Shown: in pieces, positions 30,219 to 39,028 of the stretch
Layout of the letters: every line of letters starts with the position of its first letter
How positions within the stretch are numbered: the first letter of the stretch is position 1
Source: Micrococcus sp. 2A
GTDB lineage: Bacteria > Actinomycetota > Actinomycetes > Actinomycetales > Micrococcaceae
DNA length: 64,000 nt
NCBI RefSeq assembly: GCF_039519235.1
Contig: NZ_CP154351.1
Location: forward strand, 1,364,001 to 1,428,000
Reading direction: 5' to 3'
Position numbers and translations under genes: made by a program
Notes under the pieces: model-generated
Told to the model about the DNA's origin: nothing
Database searches by the model: none
What the model saw: only the letters and a program-made list of their open reading frames with translations

Positions 30219-31508
30219 TCAGGCGCGGTGGGATCCCTCGGCCCGGCCCGGGTCGTCCTCGAGCTCCGCGTCCAGGTCCCGGGCGACCTGGCGCTCGATC
30301 GCGCCCGTCACCGCCGCGGGCTCGGCGACGGAGTGGGCGACCGCCTCCTCGAGGGCGTCCGCGTGCGCGGTCGTGAAGCGCTTCTCCGGGTGCCGCTGCA
30401 GGCGGATGAGGGAGGACAGGCGCATGCGCAGGGTCCGCTCGGCGGAGAGCTCCCCGCGGTGGGTCAGCCACCAGGCCACCAGGACCACGGCCAGGAGCAG
30501 GCCGAGGTAGCCCAGGAACGGGTAGACCACGTTCATCAGGGTGCCGAAGCCGAGGAAGCTCACCGCGAAGCCCACCAGGGTGACGGCGATGAACGCGGGG
30601 CGGTAGCGGTCAGGGCGGTCCGCCGAGATGCGCCGGCCCAGGGCGTAGAACATGCCGATGGCCGAGTTGTAGATCATGGCGTAGATGACCGCCAGCATGG
30701 CCCACCCCAGCACGGGGTGGAACGCGCCGAAGAGCTCGAGCATGGGCACGGAGGCGTGCCCGATCCGGTCGAAGTTCAGGTAGAGCAGCACGCCCGCCAT
30801 GACCATGAGGACCGTGTAGAGCAGTCCGCCGGCGAGCCCGCCCAAGAACGCCTCGCGCGGATTGGTGATGGAGCCGCCGATGACGAGGCACATGGACACG
30901 GCCATCACGAGGACGAGTCCGGTGTAGTTCAGGGCCGAGAGCCACCACGGGTTGATGGGGGTGGCGGTCTGGGCCGCCATCGCCTCGTTGGCGGTGAAGG
31001 AGCCGTCCAGGGTGAGCACCGTGGCGAGGAACGCTCCCACGACGGCGACCACGACGAACGGCGTGAGCCCGGAGATGATGGAGGAGACCTTCTCCACGTC
31101 CAGCAGGCCGGTGACGATCACGAGCGCCGTCATGATGGCGGCACCCGCCCAGGTCGGCCACCCGAGCTGCTGGTGCATGGTCGCGCCGGCACCGGCCAGC
31201 ATCACGAAGCCGATCGCGAAGAGCGTGATGGAGACGCTGACGTCCAGGATGCGGGCGATCACCGGGTGGGTCACGCTGCGGAACACGGCCTTGTGCTCGT
31301 TGGCCAGGAAGGCGCTGCCGAGCTGAAGGATCACCGCGCCGCCCACGGCCACGAGGACGCCGGCGAGGATCGCCCCCCAGATGCCGATCTCGCCGAACCC
31401 GACGAAGTACTGGATCACCTCGGCGCCGGTGGCGAAGCCCGCCCCGACGACGAGGCCGACGAAGGCGAGTGCGATCTTGGCCGATCTGAACACGGCGGAG
31501 TTCTGCAT
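30219..31508 (-). CDS. YkvI-family membrane protein (putative APC-superfamily transporter)
   Basis: 429-residue polytopic membrane protein with about ten predicted transmembrane helices in residues 8-345. It begins FRSAKIALAFVGLVVGAGFATGAEVIQYF; the GAGFATGQE-like stretch in helix 1 is the hallmark of the YkvI family, related to amino-acid transporters with a LeuT-type fold. The last 80 or so residues are hydrophilic and cytoplasmic. Substrate is unknown. The ATG is preceded by AAGGA. A TACCCT hexamer some 65 bases upstream is a possible -10. It is monocistronic and followed by a hairpin. Confidence 0.85.
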   Translation of the reverse strand: MQNSAVFRSAKIALAFVGLVVGAGFATGAEVIQYFVGFGEIGIWGAILAGVLVAVGGAVILQLGSAFLANEHKAVFRSVTHPVIARILDVSVSITLFAIGFVMLAGAGATMHQQLGWPTWAGAAIMTALVIVTGLLDVEKVSSIISGLTPFVVVAVVGAFLATVLTLDGSFTANEAMAAQTATPINPWWLSALNYTGLVLVMAVSMCLVIGGSITNPREAFLGGLAGGLLYTVLMVMAGVLLYLNFDRIGHASVPMLELFGAFHPVLGWAMLAVIYAMIYNSAIGMFYALGRRISADRPDRYRPAFIAVTLVGFAVSFLGFGTLMNVVYPFLGYLGLLLAVVLVAWWLTHRGELSAERTLRMRLSSLIRLQRHPEKRFTTAHADALEEAVAHSVAEPAAVTGAIERQVARDLDAELEDDPGRAEGSHRA

Positions 31509-31641
31509 GGGGTTCCTTATCCTCGGGGGCAGGGCGCGGCACACCGAGGTCGATTCCCCGGTGCGGCCTCCGCAAGGGTAGTGGCGGGCCCGGGGGTCCG
31601 CCCAGGAAGCATGGGCGCTGGGCGCCGCCCTGTGCACGGTC

Positions 31642-32995
31642 TCACGCCCAGCCGAGCGAGGCCTCCACCGCCCGGCGCCACCGATCCAGCAGGCGCTCGC
31701 GCACGCTCGCCGCCATGGCCGGCTCCCACCGGCGGTCTTCGCGCCACAGGGAGCACAGGGCGGCCTCGTCCGGCCAGACGCCGACGGCGAGTCCGGCCGC
31801 CCACGCCGCCCCCATGACGGTGGTCTCGGCCACCGCGGGGCGCGCGACCGGCAGGTCCAGGATGTCCGCCTGGAACTGGAGGAGGCCCGCGTTGGCGGTC
31901 ATCCCGCCGTCCACGCGCAGCTCCCGGATGCGCGTCCCCGTGTCCGCCGTCAGGGCCTCGAGCAGGTCCCGGCTCTGGTAGGCCGTCGCCTCCACCGCAG
32001 CCCGGGCGAGGCGGCCGCGATGGGCGAATCCGGTCAGGCCGGCGATGAGCCCGCGGGCGTCGGCCCGCCAGTGCGGCGCGAAGAGGCCCGCGAAGGCGGG
32101 GACGATCACCACGCCGCCGTTGTCCGGCACCGTGGCCGCGGCCGCCTCGACCTCCTCGGACGTGGAGATGATCCCGAGGCCGTCGCGAAGCCACTGCACG
32201 AGCGCCCCGGCCACGGCCACGGACCCCTCGAGGGCGTAGCGCATCGGCTCCCCCGCCCGCTGGTAGGCGACCGTGGAGACGAGGCCGTGCGCCGACGTCG
32301 GCCGCTGCGTCCCCGTGTGCTGGAGCAGGAAGCAGCCGGTCCCGTAGGTGTTCTTCGTGTCCCCGGGGCGGAAGAGCGCCTGGCCGAAGCACGCGGCCTG
32401 CTGGTCCCCCAGCACCCCCGCCACGGGGACGCCCGCCAGCGTCTCGTGGCCGGTGACCTCGCCGAGCACGCCCACCGAGGGCACGATGCGCGGCGCCATC
32501 GCCTCCCACTCCTCGGGGTCGAGCCCGAAGAGCTCGAGCATGGGGGCGCTCCATCGCCCCGTCTCGAGGTCCATCAGCAGGGTGCGCGAGGCGTTCGTCA
32601 CGTCGGTGACGTGGACCCCGCCGTGGACGCCGCCCGTGAGGTTCCACACGAGCCACGAGTCCACGGTTCCGACCCGCAGCCGCCCCGCGGCCGACAGCGC
32701 GCGGGCCTCCGGGACCTCGTCCAGGATCCAGCGGATCTTGGACGCGGAGAAGTGGGAGGCCAGGGGCAGGCCGGTGCGGGCGCGGGCCCCGGTGCGCGCG
32801 CGCCAGGGCGAGCGCGGTGAGCTCCCGGACGGCCTCCCACAGCTCCGTCGGATCGTGCTCGACCCACCCCGCGTGCGGGAAGTGCTGGACGTGCTCGCGC
32901 TGCGCACTCGCCACCACGTGCCCGTCGGCGCCCACCACCGCCACCCGGGTCGAGGTGGTCCCCTGGTCGATCGCGACGACGGCGGTGCGGCTCAT
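31642..32995 (-). pseudogene. glpK: Glycerol kinase, disrupted by an internal deletion and frame change
   Basis: Two frames together encode a glycerol kinase with a gap. From ATG 32995 the first frame gives the normal N-terminus (VVAIDQGTTSTRVAVVG... GWVEHDPTELWEAVRELTALALARA, about 66 residues). Near 32790-32800 the homology jumps to the other frame (ARTGLPLASHFSASKIRWIL), which continues intact to 31642 with GTVDSWLVWNLTGG, DVTNASRT, GDQQAACFGQ and RVDGGMTAN. About 55-60 residues expected between them are missing, including the GITNQRET segment that binds glycerol. The locus is about 164 bases shorter than a normal glpK, not a multiple of three. The product cannot be an active kinase as sequenced. 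No glpF or glpD lies nearby. Confidence 0.85.
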
Positions 32996-33011
32996 GGGAG
33001 TGGCCCTCACG

Positions 33012-33050
33012 GGCGGCGCCCCCGCCTCATCGAGGCGGGGGGGCGCCGTC
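33012..33050 (-). terminator. Terminator after the phoX pseudogene
   Basis: A GC-rich hairpin has left arm 33012-33028 and right arm 33032-33050, with loop ATC and a two-base bulge in a run of G. It lies 12 bases beyond the phosphatase stop and before the glpK start, so it separates the two broken genes. Confidence 0.75.
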
Positions 33051-33061
33051 GCGCGGCCCGG

Positions 33062-34280
33062 TCAGCGGTGGAGCTGCTTGGCCATCGGGCCGGTGATCAT
33101 GTGGGTGCAGTCGCTCTGGATGTTCGCGAACAGGGCGCGACCGCCGCCGAAGCAGGGACCGGCCCACTCGCCGCGCTCGGCGATGTCCTTGGCCAGGGCC
33201 GAGGAGCCGGCACGCTCGGTGAACGCGGCGAGGTAGTTCGGGTCCGAGCCGTCCTCGGCGATCACGACGCCGCCCCACGGGGAGACGGTGATGTTGTCCG
33301 GGGCGTCGAAGTCACTGCCCACGGCCCAGGACTCCTTGAGGGTCATGGTCTGCTCCGCGAAGGAGTAGTACATGATCATGCCCTGGTTGGCGACGGCCTC
33401 GGGGTGCTCGCCGTCCTTGACGATGGAGTGGGTGAACCACAGGCCCTCGCCGGCGTCGTCGCTCCAGACGCCCTCGATCTTGCGGTGGGTGGTCGCGCCC
33501 GGGAACTGCTGGCGCAGGTCGGTGGTCTGCGCCTGGCGGTCGGCGCCGCCCTCGCCCAGCTGGGTGGCGATGCCCGGACGCAGGGTGACGCCCTGCGGTG
33601 CGGTCCAGCGGTAGAACAGGCCGCCCTTGGTGTCCTCGGTGAGGTAGGCGCTCGAGAGGTCGGCGCCGATCTCGGCACCCTCCCACACGGCGCGGCCCCA
33701 GGCTTTGATGGGCAGCGGGATCTGCTGGGCCACCGGCTCGGGGGAACACCTCGAAGACGTAGCCGTGGTCCTTCTGCAGGGTGTAGGCCTGGCCGTCCAC
33801 GGAGCTGGTGACGGTCTGCCCGGCGCGCTCGGTGGTCTCCTTACAGGCCAGCCAGGAGCCCCACGGGGTGGTGCCGCCGGCGCAGTTGCGGATGGTGCCG
33901 GAGAGGCCGACCCGCTGCTGGGCGAGCTCGCCCGAGCGGGAGACCTCGACGACGGTGTTGCCGCCCATGCCGGTGGGGCAGCCCGCGTCGTAGACGGTGC
34001 CGGGGACCAGTGGCACCGTGACCTTGGCGTTCGCGCGGCACTCGTGGTTGCGCACGAGGCGGGTCACGCCGGCGCGGTCGAAGGCGCCCATGCCGTCCAG
34101 GTTGGAGGGGGTGACCCCGACGACGCGGCCGCCGCGGTCGGACAGCAGGGGCTCGACGCCGATGGTGCCGATGCGGTGGGCCTTGAAGCCGCGGGGCATC
34201 GCGACCATGCCGTCCTCGGAGAGGGCGGGCAGCTGGGCGCCGGCGGCGGCGGGATCAGTGCAGGTCAGCGAGGTGGCGAT
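33062..34280 (-). pseudogene. PhoX-type (DUF839) phosphatase, frameshifted and without signal peptide
   Basis: Homology to calcium-dependent PhoX alkaline phosphatases spans two frames. The upstream part (from about 34280) contains VGVTPSNLDGMGAF, LVRNHE, GGNTVVEV and LSGTIRNCAGGTTPWGSW. It stops making sense at a run of five G (33740-33744, plus strand). With four G it reads VFEVFPEPVAQQIPLPIK, joining the second frame that runs to 33062 through AYLTEDTKGGLFYRW, GVWSDDAGEGLWF and FGGGRALFANIQ. The 5' end lacks the twin-arginine signal expected of PhoX; homology fades at GIATSLTC, and the divergent hydrolase promoter lies just beyond. One indel plus a lost start suggests real decay, but a homopolymer sequencing error could explain the frameshift alone. 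Confidence 0.8.
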
Positions 34281-34357
34281 CCCGCGTCCACGTGCCGAAC
34301 CCCGCCACACGCACCGGTGAAGACGTGCGGGCGCCCCCCCCTGCGGAGCGTGCTCAC

Positions 34358-34363
34358 TAGGCT
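34358..34363 (+). promoter_or_regulatory. -10 hexamer TAGGCT of the second alpha/beta hydrolase (leaderless)
   Basis: TAGGCT is followed by GGGGGC and then the GTG start at 34370, the same 6-base spacing seen at 1803 and 3760. Confidence 0.55.
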
Positions 34364-34369
34364 GGGGGC

Positions 34370-35425
34370 GTGAAGCAGAACGACGACGCCGGCAGCGGCG
34401 CCCCCGTGCCGCCCGGGCACCGGGTGAGACTCTGGGACCGGGTCCGGATCCCGCGCCCGGACGACGGGCCTGGCTCGCTGACCGGATGCCCCGCGCGGAT
34501 CCCCCGACGGCGCGAGGTGACCGTCCCCGACCCCGTGGCCGGGTCCGGCGTCGACGTGGCGGTGTGGGAGTACGCACCGGTGGGCCCGGCGGACGGGTCC
34601 AGGGGCGTCGATCCCGATGCCGCCCCCCGCCTGGTCTTCGTGCACGGATTCCGCGGTGACCACCACGGGCTCGCGCTCATCGCCGACGCGCTGCCCGAGT
34701 TCGCGATCTCCTCGATCGATCTGCCCGGCTTCGGCGCGTCCGAGGCCTTCCCCGCGGCCGAGCACTCGGTGGCGCACCACGCGGATGCGGTGGCCGCCGT
34801 CGTCCACGCGCTGGCGCTCGCGGAGCCTCCCCTGCTCGTCGCCCACTCGTACGGGTCGATCGTCGCGTCCCACCTCGTGGCCCGGGACCCCTCCGCGTGG
34901 CACCGGCTCGTGCTGCTCAACCCGATCGCCGAGCCCGCCCTGGACGCGTCGGGGTCGTGGACGGCGGCGGCGGCGGCCACCGTCGCGCAGGGGTACTACG
35001 AGGTCGCGGCGCGTCTGCCCGAGCGCGCCGGGCGCGCCCTGCTGGGCGCGGCGCCCGTGGTGTGGGCCACCACCGTCGTCATGAGTCGAACCACGGACAG
35101 GCGCGTCCTGGCCTACACCCATGATCAGCACCGCCGGTACTTCTCCCTCTTCGCCTCACGGCGCATGCTCTCCGAGTCCTACCGGGCCTCCACGACGTCC
35201 ACGGCCCTCGACGCCGCCGCGGGGCTCGCGCTGCCCGTGGTCCTCGTGGCGGGTGCCGAGGATCCGCTGGGATCCGTGGCCGCACAGGAGCGCCTCGCCG
35301 CCGCGATCGCCGCGGCGGGAGGGACGGCCGACCTGCAGGTGCTGCCCGGCGTGGGCCACCTGCTGCACTACGAGCGGCCGCTCGCGTGCGCGAGGCTCAT
35401 CCGGGAGGCCGCGCACCCGAGGTGA
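34370..35425 (+). CDS. Alpha/beta-fold hydrolase
   Basis: 351-residue alpha/beta hydrolase. The oxyanion-hole motif HGFRGDHHG spans 92-100, the nucleophile elbow AHSYGS contains Ser160, the acid is probably Asp in VAGAEDPLG, and the histidine is in PGVGHLLHYE. The fold matches small-molecule hydrolases of the epoxide hydrolase/haloperoxidase group. The first 60 residues are unrelated to the fold. The substrate is unknown. The GTG start has a TAGGCT hexamer 6 bases upstream and no ribosome-binding site. The gene converges on priA. Confidence 0.85.
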   Translation: MKQNDDAGSGAPVPPGHRVRLWDRVRIPRPDDGPGSLTGCPARIPRRREVTVPDPVAGSGVDVAVWEYAPVGPADGSRGVDPDAAPRLVFVHGFRGDHHGLALIADALPEFAISSIDLPGFGASEAFPAAEHSVAHHADAVAAVVHALALAEPPLLVAHSYGSIVASHLVARDPSAWHRLVLLNPIAEPALDASGSWTAAAAATVAQGYYEVAARLPERAGRALLGAAPVVWATTVVMSRTTDRRVLAYTHDQHRRYFSLFASRRMLSESYRASTTSTALDAAAGLALPVVLVAGAEDPLGSVAAQERLAAAIAAAGGTADLQVLPGVGHLLHYERPLACARLIREAAHPR

Positions 35426-35470
35426 CCGGCCGTGGCGGGTCCTGGACGGAGGCCGTGCGGGGCCGCCCGG

Positions 35471-37567
35471 CTAGAGCACCCCCGGCGGGTCCAGCCGCAC
35501 GCGCACGGCCTTCTGCTCGCGGCGCGCGCTCGCCGCGGAGCGGGCCGTGCGCAGCACCGCGACCGTCTCGTCCGCGGCGGCGTAGGGGAAGAGGAGCAGC
35601 GCGCGGTGCTGGGTCTCGTCCACAGGGTCCGGCACAGGGCCGATCCACGGCAGCGGGGCCGCGTCGCCGGGACGGGCGCCCGGCTCGAGGTCGAGGGAGG
35701 GCTCGGCGTCGGGCCCCACCCGCCGCCTCTCGCGTCGAGCGGCCTCGACCAGGCCCAGGTACTCCTTCACGGCGGCGGCGTCCCCCGTCACCTCGGCGAG
35801 CCGCCCGGCGGGCGGCAGGCGCAGCTCCCGACGCTCCGCGACCTGGTGGCTCGCGAAGCCCGCGGGATCGCGCCGCACGAGGGCGCCGACGACCCCGTCG
35901 TGCTCGGCGGTCACCACCACGGTGCCCCCTTCGGACGCCGGGCGGACCAGGCACGCCGCCGCCAGCCAGCGGGCGAGCACCCGAGAGGGCACGTCGAGCC
36001 CCTCGCGCTGGAGCTGGGCGTCGCCATCGAGGAGCAGCGCCGCCGCGTAGCCGCCGGGAGCGGTGGGCTCGGCACCCACGGTGGCCACGACGACGGCCGG
36101 CGCGTCCGCCACGGAGCCGAGGCGGTGCTGGCCGGAGGAGGCGTGGACGGGGACTCCGGGGAAGGAGCGGCCGAGCTCGTCGGCGGTCCGGTCCACACCG
36201 CGCGCGCCGGCGCGGACGTGCGTGCCCCCGCACTCGGTGCAGCGGAACGCCCGCTCGCGGGTGCCGCACCAGCGGCACGCGAGCTCACCGCGTTCGGCGG
36301 CGTGCCGGTCGCGGAACGCGAGCGGGCCGGAGCACTCCCGGCACCGGGCGGGGGTGCGGCACCGCTCGCAGACGAGCGCGGGGATGAACCCGGCGCGGGC
36401 CACCTGGACGAGCACCGGCCCGGGACGGGCACCGGTCAGGGCCTCGCGCGCGGCGGCCCACGCGGCGTGCGGAAGGCGGGCGCGCCGGGCGAACGGGTCG
36501 CGCGCGCTCTCCCACGCGTCCGCGGTGGCGACCACGCGCGGGCCGATCGCCCGCTGGAGCTCGCGGCCGGGACCGAGGTGCAGCAGCCAGCCGGCCTCCA
36601 CGAGGCGCTGGACCGGCACAGAGCGAGAGGGGCCGGCGAAGAGGAGCGCGCAGCCTGAGGCCCGGGCGCGCTCGAGCACGACCTCGCGCACGTGGAAGTA
36701 GGGGCTGCGCGGCTCGGCGTAGGCGTCGTCGCCGTCGTCCCACATCACCACCAGTCGGAGATCCTTCAGCGGCGCCCAGGCGGCGGCGCGTGTGCCCGCG
36801 ACGATCCGCACGGTGCCCTCGAGGGAGTGCAGGTGCGCACGGTACCGCGGGGTGTTCCCGTCCTCGGAGCCGATGCGGGCGTAGGCCTCCCCGCCCACGG
36901 CGCGGTCGAGGGCGGCACACAGCCGGTCGAGGTCGCGGTGGTCGGGCACCAGCAGCAGGACGCTCCCGCCGGAGGCCGCCACGGTGCGGGCCAGCGCGGC
37001 GAGGGCCTCGGCCTCGTCCCACTCCCCCACGCGGCTCGGGACGGCGGCGGCGGCCCGGACCCCGTCCCCCGCGCACGCGGCGGCGACGAAGGCGGCGCCG
37101 CCCTGGAGCGACTCCCAGACGGTGGGCTCGGCCGCCGCCGGGGCGCCGTCACCGCCCGGGGCGTCGTCGTCAGGGGTCTCGACCCGGGCGACCGGGTGGT
37201 CCGCCGTCGGCTCCGCCGTGCGTGCCGCGAGGATCTCCTTCTCGACCTGCACGACCCGCGGGGGCACCGCCGCGCGCAGCACGTCCGTGACGATGCCCGC
37301 CTGCCGGGCGGCCACGGCCCGCGCCACCGCGAGGACCTCCTCTGTCAACGGCGGGACCGCCGTGAGCACGGAGGTGAGCGCCGTCAGTTGGGCCCCCGTG
37401 ACCGGCTCGGCCTCCCGGGAGACGAGCCAGCCGGTCATCTCCCGGCCGCCGAAGCGCACGCCGACCCGGGAGCCGGGCACGGCCCGCGCGTCGAGCTCGG
37501 CCGGGACGAGGTAGTCGAACTCTCGGTCCAGGTGCGGGACGGGCGTGTCCAGCAGGACGCGGGCCAC
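35471..37567 (-). CDS. priA: Primosomal protein N' (PriA), helicase-inactive actinobacterial type
   Basis: Replication-restart protein recognising stalled forks. It is 698 residues from GTG 37567. The 3'-fork-binding domain starts VARVLLDTPVPHLDREFDYLVP. The Walker A (GxTGSGKT) is absent and the DEAH position reads WDDGDDAY, as known for actinobacterial PriA, so it is not expected to be a helicase. The zinc region is intact with eight cysteines in four pairs (CERC, CREC, CRWC, CTEC; about 390-440). The frame stays open 28 more codons upstream to 37651 without a usual start codon, and that stretch (ALFALPASEARPRLPE) looks coding, so the true N-terminus is uncertain. Confidence 0.9.
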   Translation of the reverse strand: MARVLLDTPVPHLDREFDYLVPAELDARAVPGSRVGVRFGGREMTGWLVSREAEPVTGAQLTALTSVLTAVPPLTEEVLAVARAVAARQAGIVTDVLRAAVPPRVVQVEKEILAARTAEPTADHPVARVETPDDDAPGGDGAPAAAEPTVWESLQGGAAFVAAACAGDGVRAAAAVPSRVGEWDEAEALAALARTVAASGGSVLLLVPDHRDLDRLCAALDRAVGGEAYARIGSEDGNTPRYRAHLHSLEGTVRIVAGTRAAAWAPLKDLRLVVMWDDGDDAYAEPRSPYFHVREVVLERARASGCALLFAGPSRSVPVQRLVEAGWLLHLGPGRELQRAIGPRVVATADAWESARDPFARRARLPHAAWAAAREALTGARPGPVLVQVARAGFIPALVCERCRTPARCRECSGPLAFRDRHAAERGELACRWCGTRERAFRCTECGGTHVRAGARGVDRTADELGRSFPGVPVHASSGQHRLGSVADAPAVVVATVGAEPTAPGGYAAALLLDGDAQLQREGLDVPSRVLARWLAAACLVRPASEGGTVVVTAEHDGVVGALVRRDPAGFASHQVAERRELRLPPAGRLAEVTGDAAAVKEYLGLVEAARRERRRVGPDAEPSLDLEPGARPGDAAPLPWIGPVPDPVDETQHRALLLFPYAAADETVAVLRTARSAASARREQKAVRVRLDPPGVL

Positions 37568-37665
37568 CGGGTCCTCCGGCCAGCCCTCCGCGCTCTCGGG
37601 CAGGCGGGGCCGCGCCTCAGAGGCGGGAAGGGCGAACAGCGCGTCCGTGATGGCTCACACCCCGC

Positions 37666-38928
37666 TCAGACGCCGGCGGCGCGGCGCAGCTCTTCCACCC
37701 GGTCCGTGCGCTCCCACGTGAAGTCCGCCTCTTCGCGGCCGAAGTGGCCGTGCGCCGCCGTGCGACGGTAGATGGGGCGCAGCAGGTTGAGCTGCTTCAC
37801 GATGGCCGAGGGTCGCAGGTCGAAGACCGCGTTCACAGCGTCGATGATCGTCTGGTGGGAGACGGCGCCCGTGCCGAAGGTCTCCACGTAGAGCCCCACG
37901 GGACGGGCGGAGCCGATGGCATAGGCCACCTGGAACTCGGCGCGCTTCGCGAGCCCTGCGGCCACCACGTTCTTGGCCACCCAGCGCAGCGCGTAGGCCG
38001 CGGAGCGGTCCACCTTCGACGGGTCCTTGCCCGAGAAGGCCCCGCCGCCGTGGCGGGCCATGCCGCCGTAGGTGTCGACGATGATCTTGCGGCCCGTCAG
38101 GCCGGCGTCGCCCACGGGCCCGCCGATGACGAACTTGCCGCCGGGGTTCACGATGACGCGCGTGTCCGAGGCGTCGAGGCCGGAGAGGTCGATGATCGGA
38201 CGGATCACGTGCTCCTCGACGTCGCGGCGCAGCTGCTCCTGGGAGACGACGTCGTGGTGCTGGGTGGAGACCACCACGGTCTCGACCGTGCGGGGCACGT
38301 GCTCCGCGTCGTACCCCACGGTGACCTGCGTCTTCCCGTCGGGCAGCAGGTACGGCATGGGCGAATGCTCCTGCTGGCGCACCTTCGTCAGCCGCTCGGA
38401 GAGGCGGTGCGCCAGGTGGATGGGCATCGGCATGAGCGTGGGGGTCTCGTCCGTGGCGTAGCCGAACATGATGCCCTGGTCTCCCGCGCCCTGCTCGTCG
38501 TCGACGTCCGCGGAGCCGTACTCACGCGCCTCGAGCGAGCGGGAGACCCCGGCGAAGATGTCCGAGGACTGCTGGCCGATGGAGATGCTGACGCCGCACT
38601 GGGCGCCGTCGAAGCCGTTGGCCGAGGAGTCGTAGCCGATGTCCAGGATGGTCTCGCGCACGAGCTTCGGGATCTCCACGTACGCGGACGTGTTGACCTC
38701 GCCGGCCACCTGGACGAGCCCCGTGGTGGTGAGCGTCTCGACGGCCACCTTCGCGGACGGGTCCGCGGCGAGGATGGCGTCCAGGATGGCGTCCGAGATC
38801 TGGTCGCAGATCTTGTCCGGGTGCCCGGCCGTGACGGACTCGGAGGTGAAGAGGCGGAGGTCACCGCCGCTCACCCCGCGGTACGGCTCGGTGGGTCGTG
38901 AGGGGCTCTGCTGGGCGGCGTCGGTCAT
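37666..38928 (-). CDS. metK: S-adenosylmethionine synthetase
   Basis: Makes S-adenosylmethionine from methionine and ATP. It is 420 residues. Motifs are [20 protein letters not shown] (residues about 27-46), [36 protein letters not shown] and [19 protein letters not shown]. The ATG at 38928 is chosen over GTG 38937, which overlaps the TAGAGT hexamer lying 7 bases before the ATG. That geometry leaves no room for a SAM riboswitch. priA follows downstream and metK follows coaBC, the standard actinobacterial order. Confidence 0.97.
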   Translation of the reverse strand: MTDAAQQSPSRPTEPYRGVSGGDLRLFTSESVTAGHPDKICDQISDAILDAILAADPSAKVAVETLTTTGLVQVAGEVNTSAYVEIPKLVRETILDIGYDSSANGFDGAQCGVSISIGQQSSDIFAGVSRSLEAREYGSADVDDEQGAGDQGIMFGYATDETPTLMPMPIHLAHRLSERLTKVRQQEHSPMPYLLPDGKTQVTVGYDAEHVPRTVETVVVSTQHHDVVSQEQLRRDVEEHVIRPIIDLSGLDASDTRVIVNPGGKFVIGGPVGDAGLTGRKIIVDTYGGMARHGGGAFSGKDPSKVDRSAAYALRWVAKNVVAAGLAKRAEFQVAYAIGSARPVGLYVETFGTGAVSHQTIIDAVNAVFDLRPSAIVKQLNLLRPIYRRTAAHGHFGREEADFTWERTDRVEELRRAAGV

Positions 38929-38935
38929 GCGTCCC

Positions 38936-38941
38936 ACTCTA
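38936..38941 (-). promoter_or_regulatory. metK -10 hexamer TAGAGT (leaderless)
   Basis: TAGAGT on the minus strand ends 7 bases before the metK ATG, in the 100-base gap after coaBC. metK therefore probably has its own leaderless transcript. Confidence 0.55.
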
Positions 38942-39028
38942 GAACAGCGGGCGGGCGGGGCACGGCGTCGTCCACAGCCGCGCGGGTCGCGGCCGCCGCC
39001 GCGTCACGGCCGACGTCGAGGGAGCGGG

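Noticed and set aside
35471..37567. priA as a pseudogene because helicase motifs are missing
   Set aside because: Loss of Walker A and DEAH motifs is normal for actinobacterial PriA. The zinc region and length are intact.
38929..39028. SAM riboswitch before metK
   Set aside because: The -10 hexamer ends 7 bases before the metK start, leaving no leader, and no SAM riboswitch core was seen.
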